From RHKX01 sp035695265 (GTDB lineage: Bacteria > Actinomycetota > Thermoleophilia > Solirubrobacterales > 70-9), in the NCBI GenBank assembly GCA_035695265.1, contig DASSEM010000088.1, forward strand, positions 1 to 29,554: a DNA stretch of 29,554 nucleotides, written 5' to 3'. The notes under the pieces are model-generated. The model was not told the DNA's origin. It was given only the letters and a program-made list of their open reading frames with translations, and did not search any database. How positions within the stretch are numbered: position 1 is the first letter of the stretch; every line of letters begins with the position of its first letter. The position numbers and the translations under genes were made by a program. Shown in pieces: positions 7,216 to 14,988 of this stretch.

Positions 7216-8408
7216 GAGCAGGGAGCAAGGAGCAAGGAGCAAGGAGCTCTATAGGCGAGCGGTTCTTTCGGTCGCGCTGGGTTGCGCCGCCCGCCGATCT
7301 GGTCGAGCTCGATCCGACCGGGTTGGCGCCGGGGTTTCGGGCGGCGGGGGTCGCCTGCGGGCTGAAGGCCGACGGCGGGACCGACGTCGGCATCGTCGCC
7401 TGCGATGCCGACGATGTGGCGTCGGCGCTGCTTCTCACCCGAAACGCGGCGGCTGCCGCGCCGGTCCGGGTCTGCCGCGATCGCTGCGACGAGTCGACGA
7501 TCCGTGCCGCCGTCGTCAACTCGGGCAACGCGAACGCCGCGACCGGAGAGCAGGGCTATGCCGACGCGGTCGCGATGCAGGAGCGTTGCGCTGCGGAACT
7601 CGGTCTCGACCCAGCCGCGGTCGCCGTCGCCGAGACCGGCACGATCGGCATCCCGCTGCGGATCGACAGCCTCCTCGACGGCATCGACCGGGCGGCCCCG
7701 GCGCTCGGACCGGAGGGGGGCGGCGACTTCGCGACGGCGATCATGACGACCGACGTGACCGCGAAGCAGTGCTGCATCGGCGCCGGCGGCGTGACGGTCT
7801 CAGCCCAGGCGAAGGGGGCCGGGATGATCGAGCCCGGCTTCGCGACGATGCTTTGCTTCGTCCAGACCGACGCCGCCGTCGCCGACCCGGCTGCGGCCCT
7901 TCGCTCCGCGGTCGCCTCCTCGTTCGAGCGGATCACCGTCGACGGGCAGATGAGCACCAACGACACCGTCCTGCTGCAGGCGACCGGTGCGAGCGGCCGG
8001 CCGCTGCCCGAGGGGCTGCTCGAGGCGGTGCTCCAGCAGCTCGCGCTCGCGATCGTCGCCGACGGCGAGGGCGCGAGCCGGGTCGGCAGGATCGAGGTTC
8101 GCGAGGCGGCCGACGGCGCCGAGGCCGAGCGGGTCGCACGGGCGATCGCGAACTCGCCGCTCGTCAAGACCGCGCTCTACGGTCGCGATCCGAACTGGGG
8201 GCGGATCGCCCAGGCGGCCGGGCAGGCGCTCGCCGGAACCGCGCTCGACGAGCTCGGACCCGAGCGGATCGATGCCGGCGAGCTCGGCGGCGACGGCGAC
8301 GAGGCGGAGCTCTCGATCGCGCTCGGGCGCGGTACGGCGTCCGCGCACGTCTACTTCAGCGACCTCACCCATGAATACATCAGGATCAACGCGGAATACA
8401 CGACATGA
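7212..8408 (+). CDS. argJ: Glutamate N-acetyltransferase / amino-acid acetyltransferase (ornithine acetyltransferase)
   Basis: Transfers acetyl from N-acetylornithine to glutamate, recycling the acetyl group of the arginine pathway. Some members also use acetyl-CoA; which type this is cannot be read here. The 398-residue precursor self-cleaves before the nucleophile Thr in KGAGMIEPGFATML, here T212, giving alpha and beta chains. Other signatures are GFRAAGVACGLK, VVNSGNANAATG, TVDGQMSTNDT and DPNWGRIAQAAGQA near the C-terminus. The GTG at 7212 overlaps the argC TGA. The first ~13 residues come from the heptamer repeat and are not conserved in the family. Similarity begins around RFFRSRWVAPP, and no ATG, GTG or TTG lies between. 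An ATA at 7251, 4 nt after an AGGAG, is an unorthodox alternative start. Confidence 0.93.
   Translation: MRAGSKEQGARSSIGERFFRSRWVAPPADLVELDPTGLAPGFRAAGVACGLKADGGTDVGIVACDADDVASALLLTRNAAAAAPVRVCRDRCDESTIRAAVVNSGNANAATGEQGYADAVAMQERCAAELGLDPAAVAVAETGTIGIPLRIDSLLDGIDRAAPALGPEGGGDFATAIMTTDVTAKQCCIGAGGVTVSAQAKGAGMIEPGFATMLCFVQTDAAVADPAAALRSAVASSFERITVDGQMSTNDTVLLQATGASGRPLPEGLLEAVLQQLALAIVADGEGASRVGRIEVREAADGAEAERVARAIANSPLVKTALYGRDPNWGRIAQAAGQALAGTALDELGPERIDAGELGGDGDEAELSIALGRGTASAHVYFSDLTHEYIRINAEYTT
7214..7248 (+). repeat. Heptamer tandem repeat (AGGAGCA-type) at the argC/argJ junction
   Basis: Five consecutive 7-nt units are present: GAGAGCA, GGGAGCA, AGGAGCA, AGGAGCA, AGGAGCT. The array covers the argC stop codon and the first dozen codons of argJ. 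Each unit contains a Shine-Dalgarno-like AGGAG core. Because 7 is not a multiple of 3, gain or loss of one unit would change frame relative to the upstream GTG. Confidence 0.85.
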
Positions 8409-9283
8409 CCGACCGGAGCAGCGCAGAGGAGCGGGCCGCCGCGGCCGCCGGCAGCGTCGAGACGCTGCTCGAGGCGCTGCCCTACATCCGCGAGTTCCAC
8501 GGCCGGACGGTCGTCATCAAGTACGGCGGCGCCGCGATGCGCGACGAGGCCGCCCGCGACGACTTCGCCCGCGACGTCGTCCTGCTCAAGTACGTCGGGC
8601 TCGATCCGGTGATCGTCCACGGCGGCGGCCCCGACATCAGCCACTACATGGAGCGGCTCGGCCTCGAGGTCGAGTTCGTCGACGGCCTGCGGGTCTCCGA
8701 CGCGGAGACGGTCGAGGTCGCGCAGATGGTCTTGCTCGGCAAGGTCAACTCCGACATCGTGCAGCGCCTCAACCGGCTCGGCCAGCCGGCCGTCGGCCTC
8801 TCCGGGGAGGACGGGGCGATGTTCGAGATCGGGCCCGTAGCCGAGTCCGACCGGGTCGGGTTCGTCGGCGCGATCGAGAACGTCGACGTCGGCGTCCTCA
8901 ACCACATCGCCTCCGACTTCATCCCGGTGATCGCCGGCGCCGGCTCCGACCGGGCCGGCAACTCCTACAACGTCAACGCCGACAGCGCCGCCGGCAAGGT
9001 CGCCGCGGCACTGCCCGCCTACAAGGCGATCTTCCTGACCGATGTCGAGGGGTGGCGGGAGGACGCTGACGATCCCGAGACGCTGGTTTCGCTGGCGACG
9101 GTGGCCGACGTCGAGGCTGCGCTCCCGGCGATGAGCGGCGGCATGCGGCCGAAGCTGGCCGCCTGCGTCGAGGCGATCCACGGCGGGGTCCAGTCGGCGC
9201 ACATCCTCGACGGCCGCCGGTCGCACAGCCTCCTGCTCGAGCTCTTCACCGACGCCGGGATCGGCACGAAGGTGACCCCGTGA
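8405..9283 (+). CDS. argB: Acetylglutamate kinase
   Basis: Phosphorylates N-acetylglutamate with ATP, the second step of arginine synthesis. The product is 292 residues of the amino-acid kinase fold. Key elements are VVIKYGGAAM (K39 for phosphate stabilisation), VHGGGPDIS (71-79), LGKVNSDIV and the substrate/ATP regions VIAGAGSD and YNVNADSAAGKVA. The N-terminal helix before LLEALPYIREF is the extension that in arginine-sensitive, hexameric NAGKs carries feedback control, so arginine inhibition is likely (inference). The start overlaps the argJ stop as ATGA and the stop overlaps argD as GTGA. Confidence 0.96.
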   Translation: MTDRSSAEERAAAAAGSVETLLEALPYIREFHGRTVVIKYGGAAMRDEAARDDFARDVVLLKYVGLDPVIVHGGGPDISHYMERLGLEVEFVDGLRVSDAETVEVAQMVLLGKVNSDIVQRLNRLGQPAVGLSGEDGAMFEIGPVAESDRVGFVGAIENVDVGVLNHIASDFIPVIAGAGSDRAGNSYNVNADSAAGKVAAALPAYKAIFLTDVEGWREDADDPETLVSLATVADVEAALPAMSGGMRPKLAACVEAIHGGVQSAHILDGRRSHSLLLELFTDAGIGTKVTP

Positions 9284-10494
9284 GCGTCAGCGCCGGTCCC
9301 GGCGAGGCCCGGCTCGCCTTCCTCCGGGAGGCCGAGGACCGTTACGCGATGCCGACCTACCGGCGGGCGCCGGTCGAGTTCGTCCGTGGTGAGGGATCGA
9401 CGCTGTGGGACGCCGGCGGGCGTTCCTACGTCGACCTCTTCAGCGGCCTCTCGGTCCACAACGCCGGCAACTGCCACCCGCGGATCGTCGCCGCGATCGC
9501 CGACCAGGCGGCGACCCTGGGCGGGACGTCGAACCTCTTCTACTCGGAGCCGGCGATGCTGCTCGGCGAGCGTCTCGTCGAGTCCTCGCTCGGTGGCCGC
9601 GCCTTCCTCGCGAACTCGGGGGCGGAGGCGAACGAGTGCGCGATCAAGCTCGTGCGCCGGCACGCGCACGAGCGCGGCATCGACCGCCCCGAGATCGTCG
9701 TCCTCGACTATGCCTTCCACGGGCGCACGATGGCGGCCCTCGCGGCGACCCCCCGGCTCGCCCGCGAGGACCTCTTCGGGCCGCTTCCGCCGGGCTTCGT
9801 GACCGTGCCCCGCGATGATCCGTCCGCCATCGACGCCGCGGTCGGGGAGGCAACCGCGGCGATCATGATCGAGCCGGTCCAGGGGGAGTCCGGGGTCCAT
9901 CCGATCGCCGGCGAGGTCCTCGCCGCAGCCCGGTCGGCCTGCGACCGCAGCGGCGCGCTCCTGGTCTTCGACGAGATCCAGACCGGGATGGGGAGGACCG
10001 GGACGCTCTGGGCCTACCAGGCGGGGCCCGTGACGCCCGACGTGATGACGAGCGCGAAGGCGCTGGGCGGCGGCTTGCCGGTCGGCGCCTGCGTGACCGC
10101 CCCGGGGGTCGGCGAGGGACTGGGGTTCGGCGAGCACGGCTCGACCTTTGCCGGCGGGCCGATCTGCGCCCGCGCCGCGCTGGCTGCGCTCGACGTCCTC
10201 TCCGACCCCGCGGTGGCGACCAACGTCGGCGAGCGCGCCTCCCAGCTCGAGGCCGAGCTCGGCGGCCATCCGGCGGTACGCGAGCTCCGGGGGCGCGGGC
10301 TGATGGTGGGCATCGGCCTCGCCGACGGGATCGACGCGGCCGCCGTGGTTCGTCAGGGGCTCATGGAGGGCGTCGTCGCCAACGCTCCCAACGAATCGAC
10401 GATCCGGCTGCTGCCGCCACTGACGATCGAAGCGTCCGACCTCGGCGAGGGGCTCGCGCGACTCCGAGCAGCGCTCGACGCCGTCGCGGGCTGA
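9280..10494 (+). CDS. argD: Acetylornithine aminotransferase
   Basis: A class III PLP-dependent aminotransferase converting N-acetylglutamate semialdehyde and glutamate to N-acetylornithine. The 404 residues include YAMPTYRRAPVEFVRGEGS near the N-terminus, LFYSEPAMLL, FLANSGAEANECAIKL, YAFHGRT, the cofactor-ring Asp in VFDEIQTGMGRTG (D231) and the Schiff-base Lys in TSAKALGGGLPVG (K260). The C-terminal RLLPPLTI is also typical. The paralogue gabT/rocD cannot be fully excluded from sequence alone, but the argCJB context settles the assignment. The GTG at 9280 overlaps the argB TGA. No argR, argF, argG or argH follows. Confidence 0.95.
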   Translation: MSVSAGPGEARLAFLREAEDRYAMPTYRRAPVEFVRGEGSTLWDAGGRSYVDLFSGLSVHNAGNCHPRIVAAIADQAATLGGTSNLFYSEPAMLLGERLVESSLGGRAFLANSGAEANECAIKLVRRHAHERGIDRPEIVVLDYAFHGRTMAALAATPRLAREDLFGPLPPGFVTVPRDDPSAIDAAVGEATAAIMIEPVQGESGVHPIAGEVLAAARSACDRSGALLVFDEIQTGMGRTGTLWAYQAGPVTPDVMTSAKALGGGLPVGACVTAPGVGEGLGFGEHGSTFAGGPICARAALAALDVLSDPAVATNVGERASQLEAELGGHPAVRELRGRGLMVGIGLADGIDAAAVVRQGLMEGVVANAPNESTIRLLPPLTIEASDLGEGLARLRAALDAVAG

Positions 10495-10503
10495 GCCCGG
10501 CCG

Positions 10504-11601
10504 GTGGCGCGGATCCTCCAGGTCTTCCGGCCGCGGACCGGTGGCACGTTCGGCCACGTCCGGGTGCTGTCCGCGGCGCTCGCCGACCACGGGCACGAGG
10601 TCGCGGTCTGCGGCCCCGGCGGGCCAGGGGATGCCTTCGCCGTCCCGCACGTCGAGGCGGCGATCCCGCGAGCGCCCTCTCCGGCGGCGACGCTCGCCGC
10701 CGTCCGCGATGTCGGCCGGGCCTACCGGTCCTTCCGGCCGGACCTGATCCACGCACACGGCGCGCAGGCCGGCGTGGTCGCGCGGCTCGCCCGGCCGGCG
10801 CTGCCGGCAGCGCCGCTCGTCCACACTCCGCACCGCTACGCCTTCGACGACGGCGGTGGCCGCTCGCCGGCGCGGCTGCTCTACGCGGGCCTCGAGCGCG
10901 GACTGATGCCCGTCACCACCCGGGTGCTCTGCGTCAGCGAGGCAGAGCGCCGGCTCGCGGTCGGGCTCGGGGCCGGCGATCGCGCCGTCGTCGTCCACAA
11001 CGGCATCGAGCCGCTCGAGCCCTCGCCGCTCGAGCCACGGCTCGCCGAGCTCGCCGCCGGTGGGCCGCTGATCGTCGCCGTCTCCGAGCTCTTCTCCCGC
11101 AAGGGGGTGCCGGTGTTGCTCGAGGCGATGGGAACGGTGCTCGGCGCCTACCCCGAGGCGCGCCTGATCGTCGCCGGGGAGGGGCCCGACCGGGCCGAGG
11201 CCGAGGCGGCCCGCGACCGGCTGGGGCTGGGCCGGCGGGCCCTCCTCGCGGGCCACGTCGACGGGATCGGCGGGCTGCTCGCGGCAGCAGACGTGTTCGT
11301 GAATCCGGCGCTCGCCGAGTCGTTCCCCTACGGGATCCTCGAGGCGATGTCGCTCGCCTGCCCCTGCGTGGTGACCGCAGCCGGCGGATCGGCGGAGGCG
11401 ATCGTCGACGGCCGGAGCGGCCGCGTCGTGCCGCCCGGCGACGCGGCGGCGCTCGCTGCCGCGATCATCGGACTGATCGCCGACCCGGCGACGGCCCGCG
11501 GCTACGGCGATGCCGCCGCGCGCCGCGTCCGCGAGCGCTTCACCCGGGCGGCGATGATCGACGGCACCGAGGCGGTCTACGCCGAGCTGCTCGCGGACTG
11601 A
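10504..11601 (+). CDS. GT4-family glycosyltransferase
   Basis: A 365-residue GT-B-fold glycosyltransferase of family 4, probably transferring a sugar from a nucleotide donor to a lipid or cell-surface acceptor at the cytoplasmic face. The N-terminal domain starts with RILQVFRPRTGGTFGHVRVLSAAL and includes LIHAHGAQAG and LVHTPHRYAF. The C-terminal donor domain begins around residue 178 with PLIVAVSELFSRKGVPVLLEA and carries the GT4 motif ESFPYGILEAMSLACPCVVT, whose first glutamate helps bind the donor, plus a GRVVPPGD loop. Its GTG start lies 9 nt after the argD stop, so it is probably co-transcribed with the arginine genes although unrelated in function. Donor and acceptor cannot be predicted. 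Confidence 0.88.
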   Translation: MARILQVFRPRTGGTFGHVRVLSAALADHGHEVAVCGPGGPGDAFAVPHVEAAIPRAPSPAATLAAVRDVGRAYRSFRPDLIHAHGAQAGVVARLARPALPAAPLVHTPHRYAFDDGGGRSPARLLYAGLERGLMPVTTRVLCVSEAERRLAVGLGAGDRAVVVHNGIEPLEPSPLEPRLAELAAGGPLIVAVSELFSRKGVPVLLEAMGTVLGAYPEARLIVAGEGPDRAEAEAARDRLGLGRRALLAGHVDGIGGLLAAADVFVNPALAESFPYGILEAMSLACPCVVTAAGGSAEAIVDGRSGRVVPPGDAAALAAAIIGLIADPATARGYGDAAARRVRERFTRAAMIDGTEAVYAELLAD

Positions 11602-11643
11602 GCCGCCGCGACGCCGATCCCGCCATCGGTCCGCGCCGCCGCA

Positions 11644-11649
11644 TAGACT
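11644..11649 (+). promoter_or_regulatory. Probable leaderless -10 box
   Basis: TAGACT sits 8 nt before the ATG at 11658 and is followed by GCCCGG, as at 14006-14018. No -35 match was found at 16-18 nt upstream. There is no Shine-Dalgarno in the 8-nt gap, so initiation is probably at or next to the start codon. Confidence 0.45.
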
Positions 11650-11657
11650 GCCCGGCC

Positions 11658-12047
11658 ATGAACGAGGATCCGACCAGGGTGATGCCCCCGGACGACGATG
11701 ACGGTCACCGTCGCCGTCCCGACCGCCGCGACGACGGTGGCGGCGGGATGAGCACCGGCCAGAAGGTCGCGATCGGCCTCGTCGCCGCGCTCGTGATCGG
11801 ACTGGTGATCGCGGTGATCGCGCTCGCCGGCGGCGGGAGCGACGATCCGACCACGACGACCACGGCGCCGCCGACCTCCACGACCACCGAGCCGACGACG
11901 ACGAGCGCGACCACCGAGCCGACGACGACGGCGACCACGACCAGCGAGACGACCGAGCCGACGACGACGGCGACGACTACAACCGGGACGACCGCCACGA
12001 CCACGACCGAGACGACGGAGACCGGGTCGGGCGGTATCAGCCCCTAG
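11658..12047 (+). CDS. Single-pass membrane protein with Thr-rich extracellular tail
   Basis: A 129-residue protein of unrecognised family. Residues 1-33 are acidic then basic (DDDDGHRRRPDRRDD), 37-57 form one strong hydrophobic helix (VAIGLVAALVIGLVIAVIALA), and 64-121 are almost entirely Thr with Pro, Glu and Ala in imperfect TTTEPTTT-type repeats. By the positive-inside rule the basic N-terminus should be cytoplasmic and the Thr-rich tail outside. Such tails in actinobacteria are often O-glycosylated or act as a wall-spanning spacer; that is inference. A second possible start, ATG at 11748, would remove the cytoplasmic arm, but the TAGACT box 8 nt upstream supports 11658. It stands alone between a glycosyltransferase and an aldo/keto reductase. 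Confidence 0.75.
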   Translation: MNEDPTRVMPPDDDDGHRRRPDRRDDGGGGMSTGQKVAIGLVAALVIGLVIAVIALAGGGSDDPTTTTTAPPTSTTTEPTTTSATTEPTTTATTTSETTEPTTTATTTTGTTATTTTETTETGSGGISP

Positions 12048-12058
12048 CCGCTCCCGCG

Positions 12059-12940
12059 GTGCGACGCGAGATCGAGATCGCGCCCGGTGTGGCGATGCCG
12101 CTGCTCGGGCTCGGGGTGTTCCAGGTCCCTCCCGGGGAGGCGACCGAGCAAACGGTGGGCTGGGCGCTCGAGGCCGGTTACCGGCATGTCGATACCGCGC
12201 AGGCGTACGGGAATGAAGCCGATGTGGGCCGCGCCCTGCGGGCCAGCGGCTTGCCCCGCGAGGAGGTCTTCGTCACGACGAAGTTCGCAACCGGCCGCAA
12301 GGATGCCTCGACCGAGCTCGAGGCCAGCCTCGAGCGCCTCGGGATCGACGCCGTCGACCTCTATCTGGTCCACAACCCGCGTGGTGGGCCGCAGCGCGCC
12401 TGGCCGGCGATGGAGCGGGCGCTCGAGAGCGGGCTCGCCCGCAGCGTCGGCATCAGCAACTTCAGCCTCGATGAGCTCGATCGCCTGCTCACCACGGCGA
12501 ACGTGAAGCCCGCCGTCAATCAGGTGCAGTTCAGCCCGTTTCGCTACCGGCGGCTGCTGCTCGAGGGTTGCCGCGCCCGCGGGGTGGAGGTCGAGGCCTA
12601 CGGGCCGCTCACCCACGGTCGCGAGCTCGATGATCCGACCGTGGCGGCGGTCGCGCGGCAGCACGGGCGAACTCCCGCCCAGGTACTTCTGCGCTGGTCG
12701 ATCGAGCGCGCTGTGGCCGTGATCCCGAAGTCGGTCCACCGCGAGCGGATCAATGAGAATGCGGCGATCTTCGATTTCGAGCTCACCGTCGAGGACCTGG
12801 CCCGCCTCGATGCGCTGGATCGCACCGGCGGCGCCGCGATCGCGGTCGAGCGGCCGTGGTGGACGCCGCTTGGACGGGTGCGACGGGTGCGGCGCACCGT
12901 CTGGCGGCGCCTTGCCGGTGCTGCCCGCCGCGGTCAGTGA
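12059..12940 (+). CDS. Aldo/keto reductase
   Basis: An NADPH-dependent oxidoreductase of the AKR superfamily with the (beta/alpha)8 fold, 293 residues. The catalytic tetrad is complete: D45 and Y50 in VDTAQAYGNE, K75 in TTKFATG and H105 in DLYLVHNP. The family signatures GISNFSLDELDRLL, NQVQFSP and the cofactor-binding IPKSVHRERINENAAIFDF are present. It resembles the 2,5-diketo-gluconate reductase-like branch that reduces small aldehydes and ketones; the substrate is unknown. The C-terminal ~25 residues are unusually basic (RVRRVRRTVWRRLAGAARR). The GTG start is 11 nt after the upstream stop. The 3' end overlaps the minus-strand acetyltransferase by 7 nt, tail to tail. Confidence 0.9.
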   Translation: MRREIEIAPGVAMPLLGLGVFQVPPGEATEQTVGWALEAGYRHVDTAQAYGNEADVGRALRASGLPREEVFVTTKFATGRKDASTELEASLERLGIDAVDLYLVHNPRGGPQRAWPAMERALESGLARSVGISNFSLDELDRLLTTANVKPAVNQVQFSPFRYRRLLLEGCRARGVEVEAYGPLTHGRELDDPTVAAVARQHGRTPAQVLLRWSIERAVAVIPKSVHRERINENAAIFDFELTVEDLARLDALDRTGGAAIAVERPWWTPLGRVRRVRRTVWRRLAGAARRGQ

Positions 12941-13989
12941 ACCCGCGAGAGCTCCCCGTCCAGCCGTGTCAGCAGCGAGGCGCCGGTCGCCAGCGCTGCC
13001 GCCAGCTCGGGATCGCGGGCCCGGATCACCGGCTGCCAGGCGTAGCCGATCGCGGCGAGGCGCTCGCGAAGCGGGCGTTCCAGATGGGGCTCGGCGCGGC
13101 CGGTCAGAACCGCGCTGCCGGTGGCCGTCGCCTCCCGGACGAGGTCTCCGAATACGCTCCCGACGACGCGCTCGTCGGCGGCGAGGTGAAGCAGGCGGCT
13201 GGCGCCGCCGCGCCGGGAGAGATAGGCGTACCAGCCGACCGGTGAGTCTCCGCGTCGCACGAGCCGGACCGTTAGCTCGTCGCCGAGCGCCTCGATCCGG
13301 CGAATCACGGTCGCGAGCTGCTCCTCGTCCCAGTCGACGTAGATCCGCAGCCGGCGCGAGATCGCCGGCAGCGCGGCCGCGATCGCGCCGGCATCGGCGG
13401 CTTCGCTGGAGAACCCGGGCTCGGGACCGGGGGCCTCGTGGCCGCTGATCCGGCGGCCGGCCGCGTGGGCGGGGAGGGCACCGACCGGCATCAGCGCCCG
13501 GCCGACGTCGCGACCGCTGAGGCGGGCGCGGGCGATCTCCCGGACCCAGGTGAGGGGACGCAGCACCAGCATGAAGTCGGCGGCACGGGCATGGTCGACG
13601 CCACCGCCGAAGGTCCGCCAGGCGCGGACGACGAAGTCGGTGGCCGAGTCCGACCAGCTCACGTCCTGCGGCCCCTTCAGCAGCCGGCCGAGGAGCATCG
13701 CCCCCGACGCCCCGCGACGGTGCTCCGTGGCGACGACCAGGTCGCTCAGGCAGACGCCGCGGATCGGCCGCCCGTCGAACCGCATGCGCCGTACCTGCGA
13801 TCGGATGAATCCGATGACCTCGCCGTCCTCGACCGCGACCAGCGAGGGCAGTTCCTCGTCGCGCCAGCCGTCATCGAGCGCGGCGGCGGCGAGCTCTGCC
13901 TCGCTCAGCGGAAACCCCGGGAGGTTGGCGCGCAGCAGGCCCATCACGGCGGGAAGATCCGCCCGTTCCAGCGCTCGGATGTCCCCCAT
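12934..13989 (-). CDS. GNAT-family acetyltransferase, probably two-domain
   Basis: A 351-residue protein. The N-terminal domain (about 1-150) is GNAT-like: IRALERADLPAVMGLLRANLPG, LVAVEDGEVIGFI and an acyl-CoA-binding-type turn HRRGASGAMLL (90-100). The C-terminal half (about 210-345) has DSPVGWYAYLSRRGG and a YAWQPVIRARDPELA end, and looks like a second, diverged GNAT-type or FemAB-like fold. Acceptor unknown. It is divergent from the NAD-synthase-like gene with only 29 bp between the two start codons, so the pair probably shares control and may share a pathway. The minus-strand ATG lies 8 nt after a TAGATT box, which supports this start. Confidence 0.75.
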   Translation of the reverse strand: MGDIRALERADLPAVMGLLRANLPGFPLSEAELAAAALDDGWRDEELPSLVAVEDGEVIGFIRSQVRRMRFDGRPIRGVCLSDLVVATEHRRGASGAMLLGRLLKGPQDVSWSDSATDFVVRAWRTFGGGVDHARAADFMLVLRPLTWVREIARARLSGRDVGRALMPVGALPAHAAGRRISGHEAPGPEPGFSSEAADAGAIAAALPAISRRLRIYVDWDEEQLATVIRRIEALGDELTVRLVRRGDSPVGWYAYLSRRGGASRLLHLAADERVVGSVFGDLVREATATGSAVLTGRAEPHLERPLRERLAAIGYAWQPVIRARDPELAAALATGASLLTRLDGELSRVH

Positions 13990-14018
13990 GGCGGCGGAAT
14001 CTACCTAGACTGCCCGCA
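13990..14018. promoter_or_regulatory. 29-bp bidirectional promoter with back-to-back -10 boxes
   Basis: The entire intergenic space holds two -10-like boxes in opposite orientation, 2 bp apart. TAGATT is on the minus strand (14003 down to 13998), 8 nt from the minus ATG. TAGACT is on the plus strand (14006-14011), 7 nt from the plus ATG. Together AATCTA-CC-TAGACT is a nearly symmetrical element (5 of 6). Any -35 elements must lie inside the coding region of the opposite gene; none matches TTGACA well. Neither gap has room for a ribosome binding site. Confidence 0.5.
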
Positions 14019-14987
14019 ATGAGCAGCGCTCCAACCGGCCCGATGGACGGCTTCGACGCCGCCGCCTGCATCGACCGGCTCGCGGCCGAGACGGCGCGGG
14101 CGATCCGCGATCTCGGTCGTCGCGGCGCCGTCGTCGCCACCTCCGGCGGCATCGATTCGAGCGCCGCCGCGGGGATCTGCGTGCGCGCCCTCGGTGCCGA
14201 GAAGGTCCAGCTCCTGCGGCTCCCCGAACGCGACGTCGGCGACTCCTCCTCGGATCTCGCCCTCGATCTGGCTCGATCCCTCGGCGCGGACAGCCTCGAG
14301 GAGCCGATCACCGCGGCGCTCGACGGGCTCGGCTGCTACGAGCAGCGTGACGAGGCGATCCGCGCCGTCTTCCCCGATTACGAGCCGAGCTGGAAGCACA
14401 AGCTGGTGCGCTCGGCGCCATCGGCCTCGATCACGGTCTTCTCGCTGGTCGTCGAGCGGCCGGACGGCACCCAGGAGCAGCGGCGCATGCCGGCGGATGC
14501 CTACCTGTCCCTGCTCGCGGCCACGAACATGAAGCAGCGGGTCCGCAAGCTCCGCGAGTACACCTGGGCGGACCGGCTCTCGTACGCGGTGATCGGCACG
14601 CCCAACCTGCTCGAGTACGACCAGGGGTTCTTCGTCAAGGGCGGCGACGGGCTCGCCGACGTGAAGCCGATCGCCGGCCTCTACAAGGGCCAGGTTTACG
14701 CGGTCGCCCGCGAGCTCGGCCTGCCGGAGGCGATCGTGAGCCGGGCGCCGACGACCGAGACCTTTTCGTTGCCGCAGAGCCAGGAGGAGTTCTACTTCGG
14801 CTACTCCTACGAGCGCATGGACGAGCTGATGTGGGGCCACGAGCACGGCGTCGAGCCGGCCGAGGTCGCCCCGCGGGTCGACATGAGCGCCGAGGAGGTC
14901 GGGGTCGCATACGCCGAGATCGAGCGACGGCGGACCGCCACCGCCTACCTGCACGCCCCGGCGGTGGTGTTCTCACCGGAGACCTGA
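14019..14987 (+). CDS. NAD-synthase-like ATP-pyrophosphatase (amide ligase)
   Basis: A 322-residue protein of the NadE-type PP-loop family. These enzymes adenylate a carboxylate and let ammonia displace AMP, forming an amide. Seen are the PP-loop SGGIDSS (42-48), LLAATNMKQRVRKLREY (165-181), VIGTPNLLEYDQGFFVKGGDG (191-211), ADVKPIAGLYKGQV (213-226) and a RAPTTETFSLPQSQEEFYFG stretch (242-261). It lacks the N-terminal nitrilase glutaminase domain, so ammonia must come from elsewhere. Immediate downstream neighbours are an AsnB-like amidotransferase, an ACP and an acyl ligase. This could be the housekeeping NAD synthase, but the context and the divergent C-terminal motif point to a dedicated amidating enzyme (inference). 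The AsnB-like GTG follows 1 nt after its stop. Confidence 0.82.
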   Translation: MSSAPTGPMDGFDAAACIDRLAAETARAIRDLGRRGAVVATSGGIDSSAAAGICVRALGAEKVQLLRLPERDVGDSSSDLALDLARSLGADSLEEPITAALDGLGCYEQRDEAIRAVFPDYEPSWKHKLVRSAPSASITVFSLVVERPDGTQEQRRMPADAYLSLLAATNMKQRVRKLREYTWADRLSYAVIGTPNLLEYDQGFFVKGGDGLADVKPIAGLYKGQVYAVARELGLPEAIVSRAPTTETFSLPQSQEEFYFGYSYERMDELMWGHEHGVEPAEVAPRVDMSAEEVGVAYAEIERRRTATAYLHAPAVVFSPET

Positions 14988-14988
14988 C

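Noticed and set aside
5290..7242. A 650-codon open frame on the minus strand across pheT and argC
   Set aside because: High-GC coding DNA produces long antisense open frames. The plus-strand proteins here are unmistakable PheT and ArgC, and the minus translation is low-complexity Arg/Pro/Asp-rich without any recognisable domain.
11860..12030. The ACGACG/ACCACG-rich tract as a CRISPR or satellite array
   Set aside because: It is irregular, lacks spacers, and is explained by Thr/Glu/Pro codons of a low-complexity protein tail.
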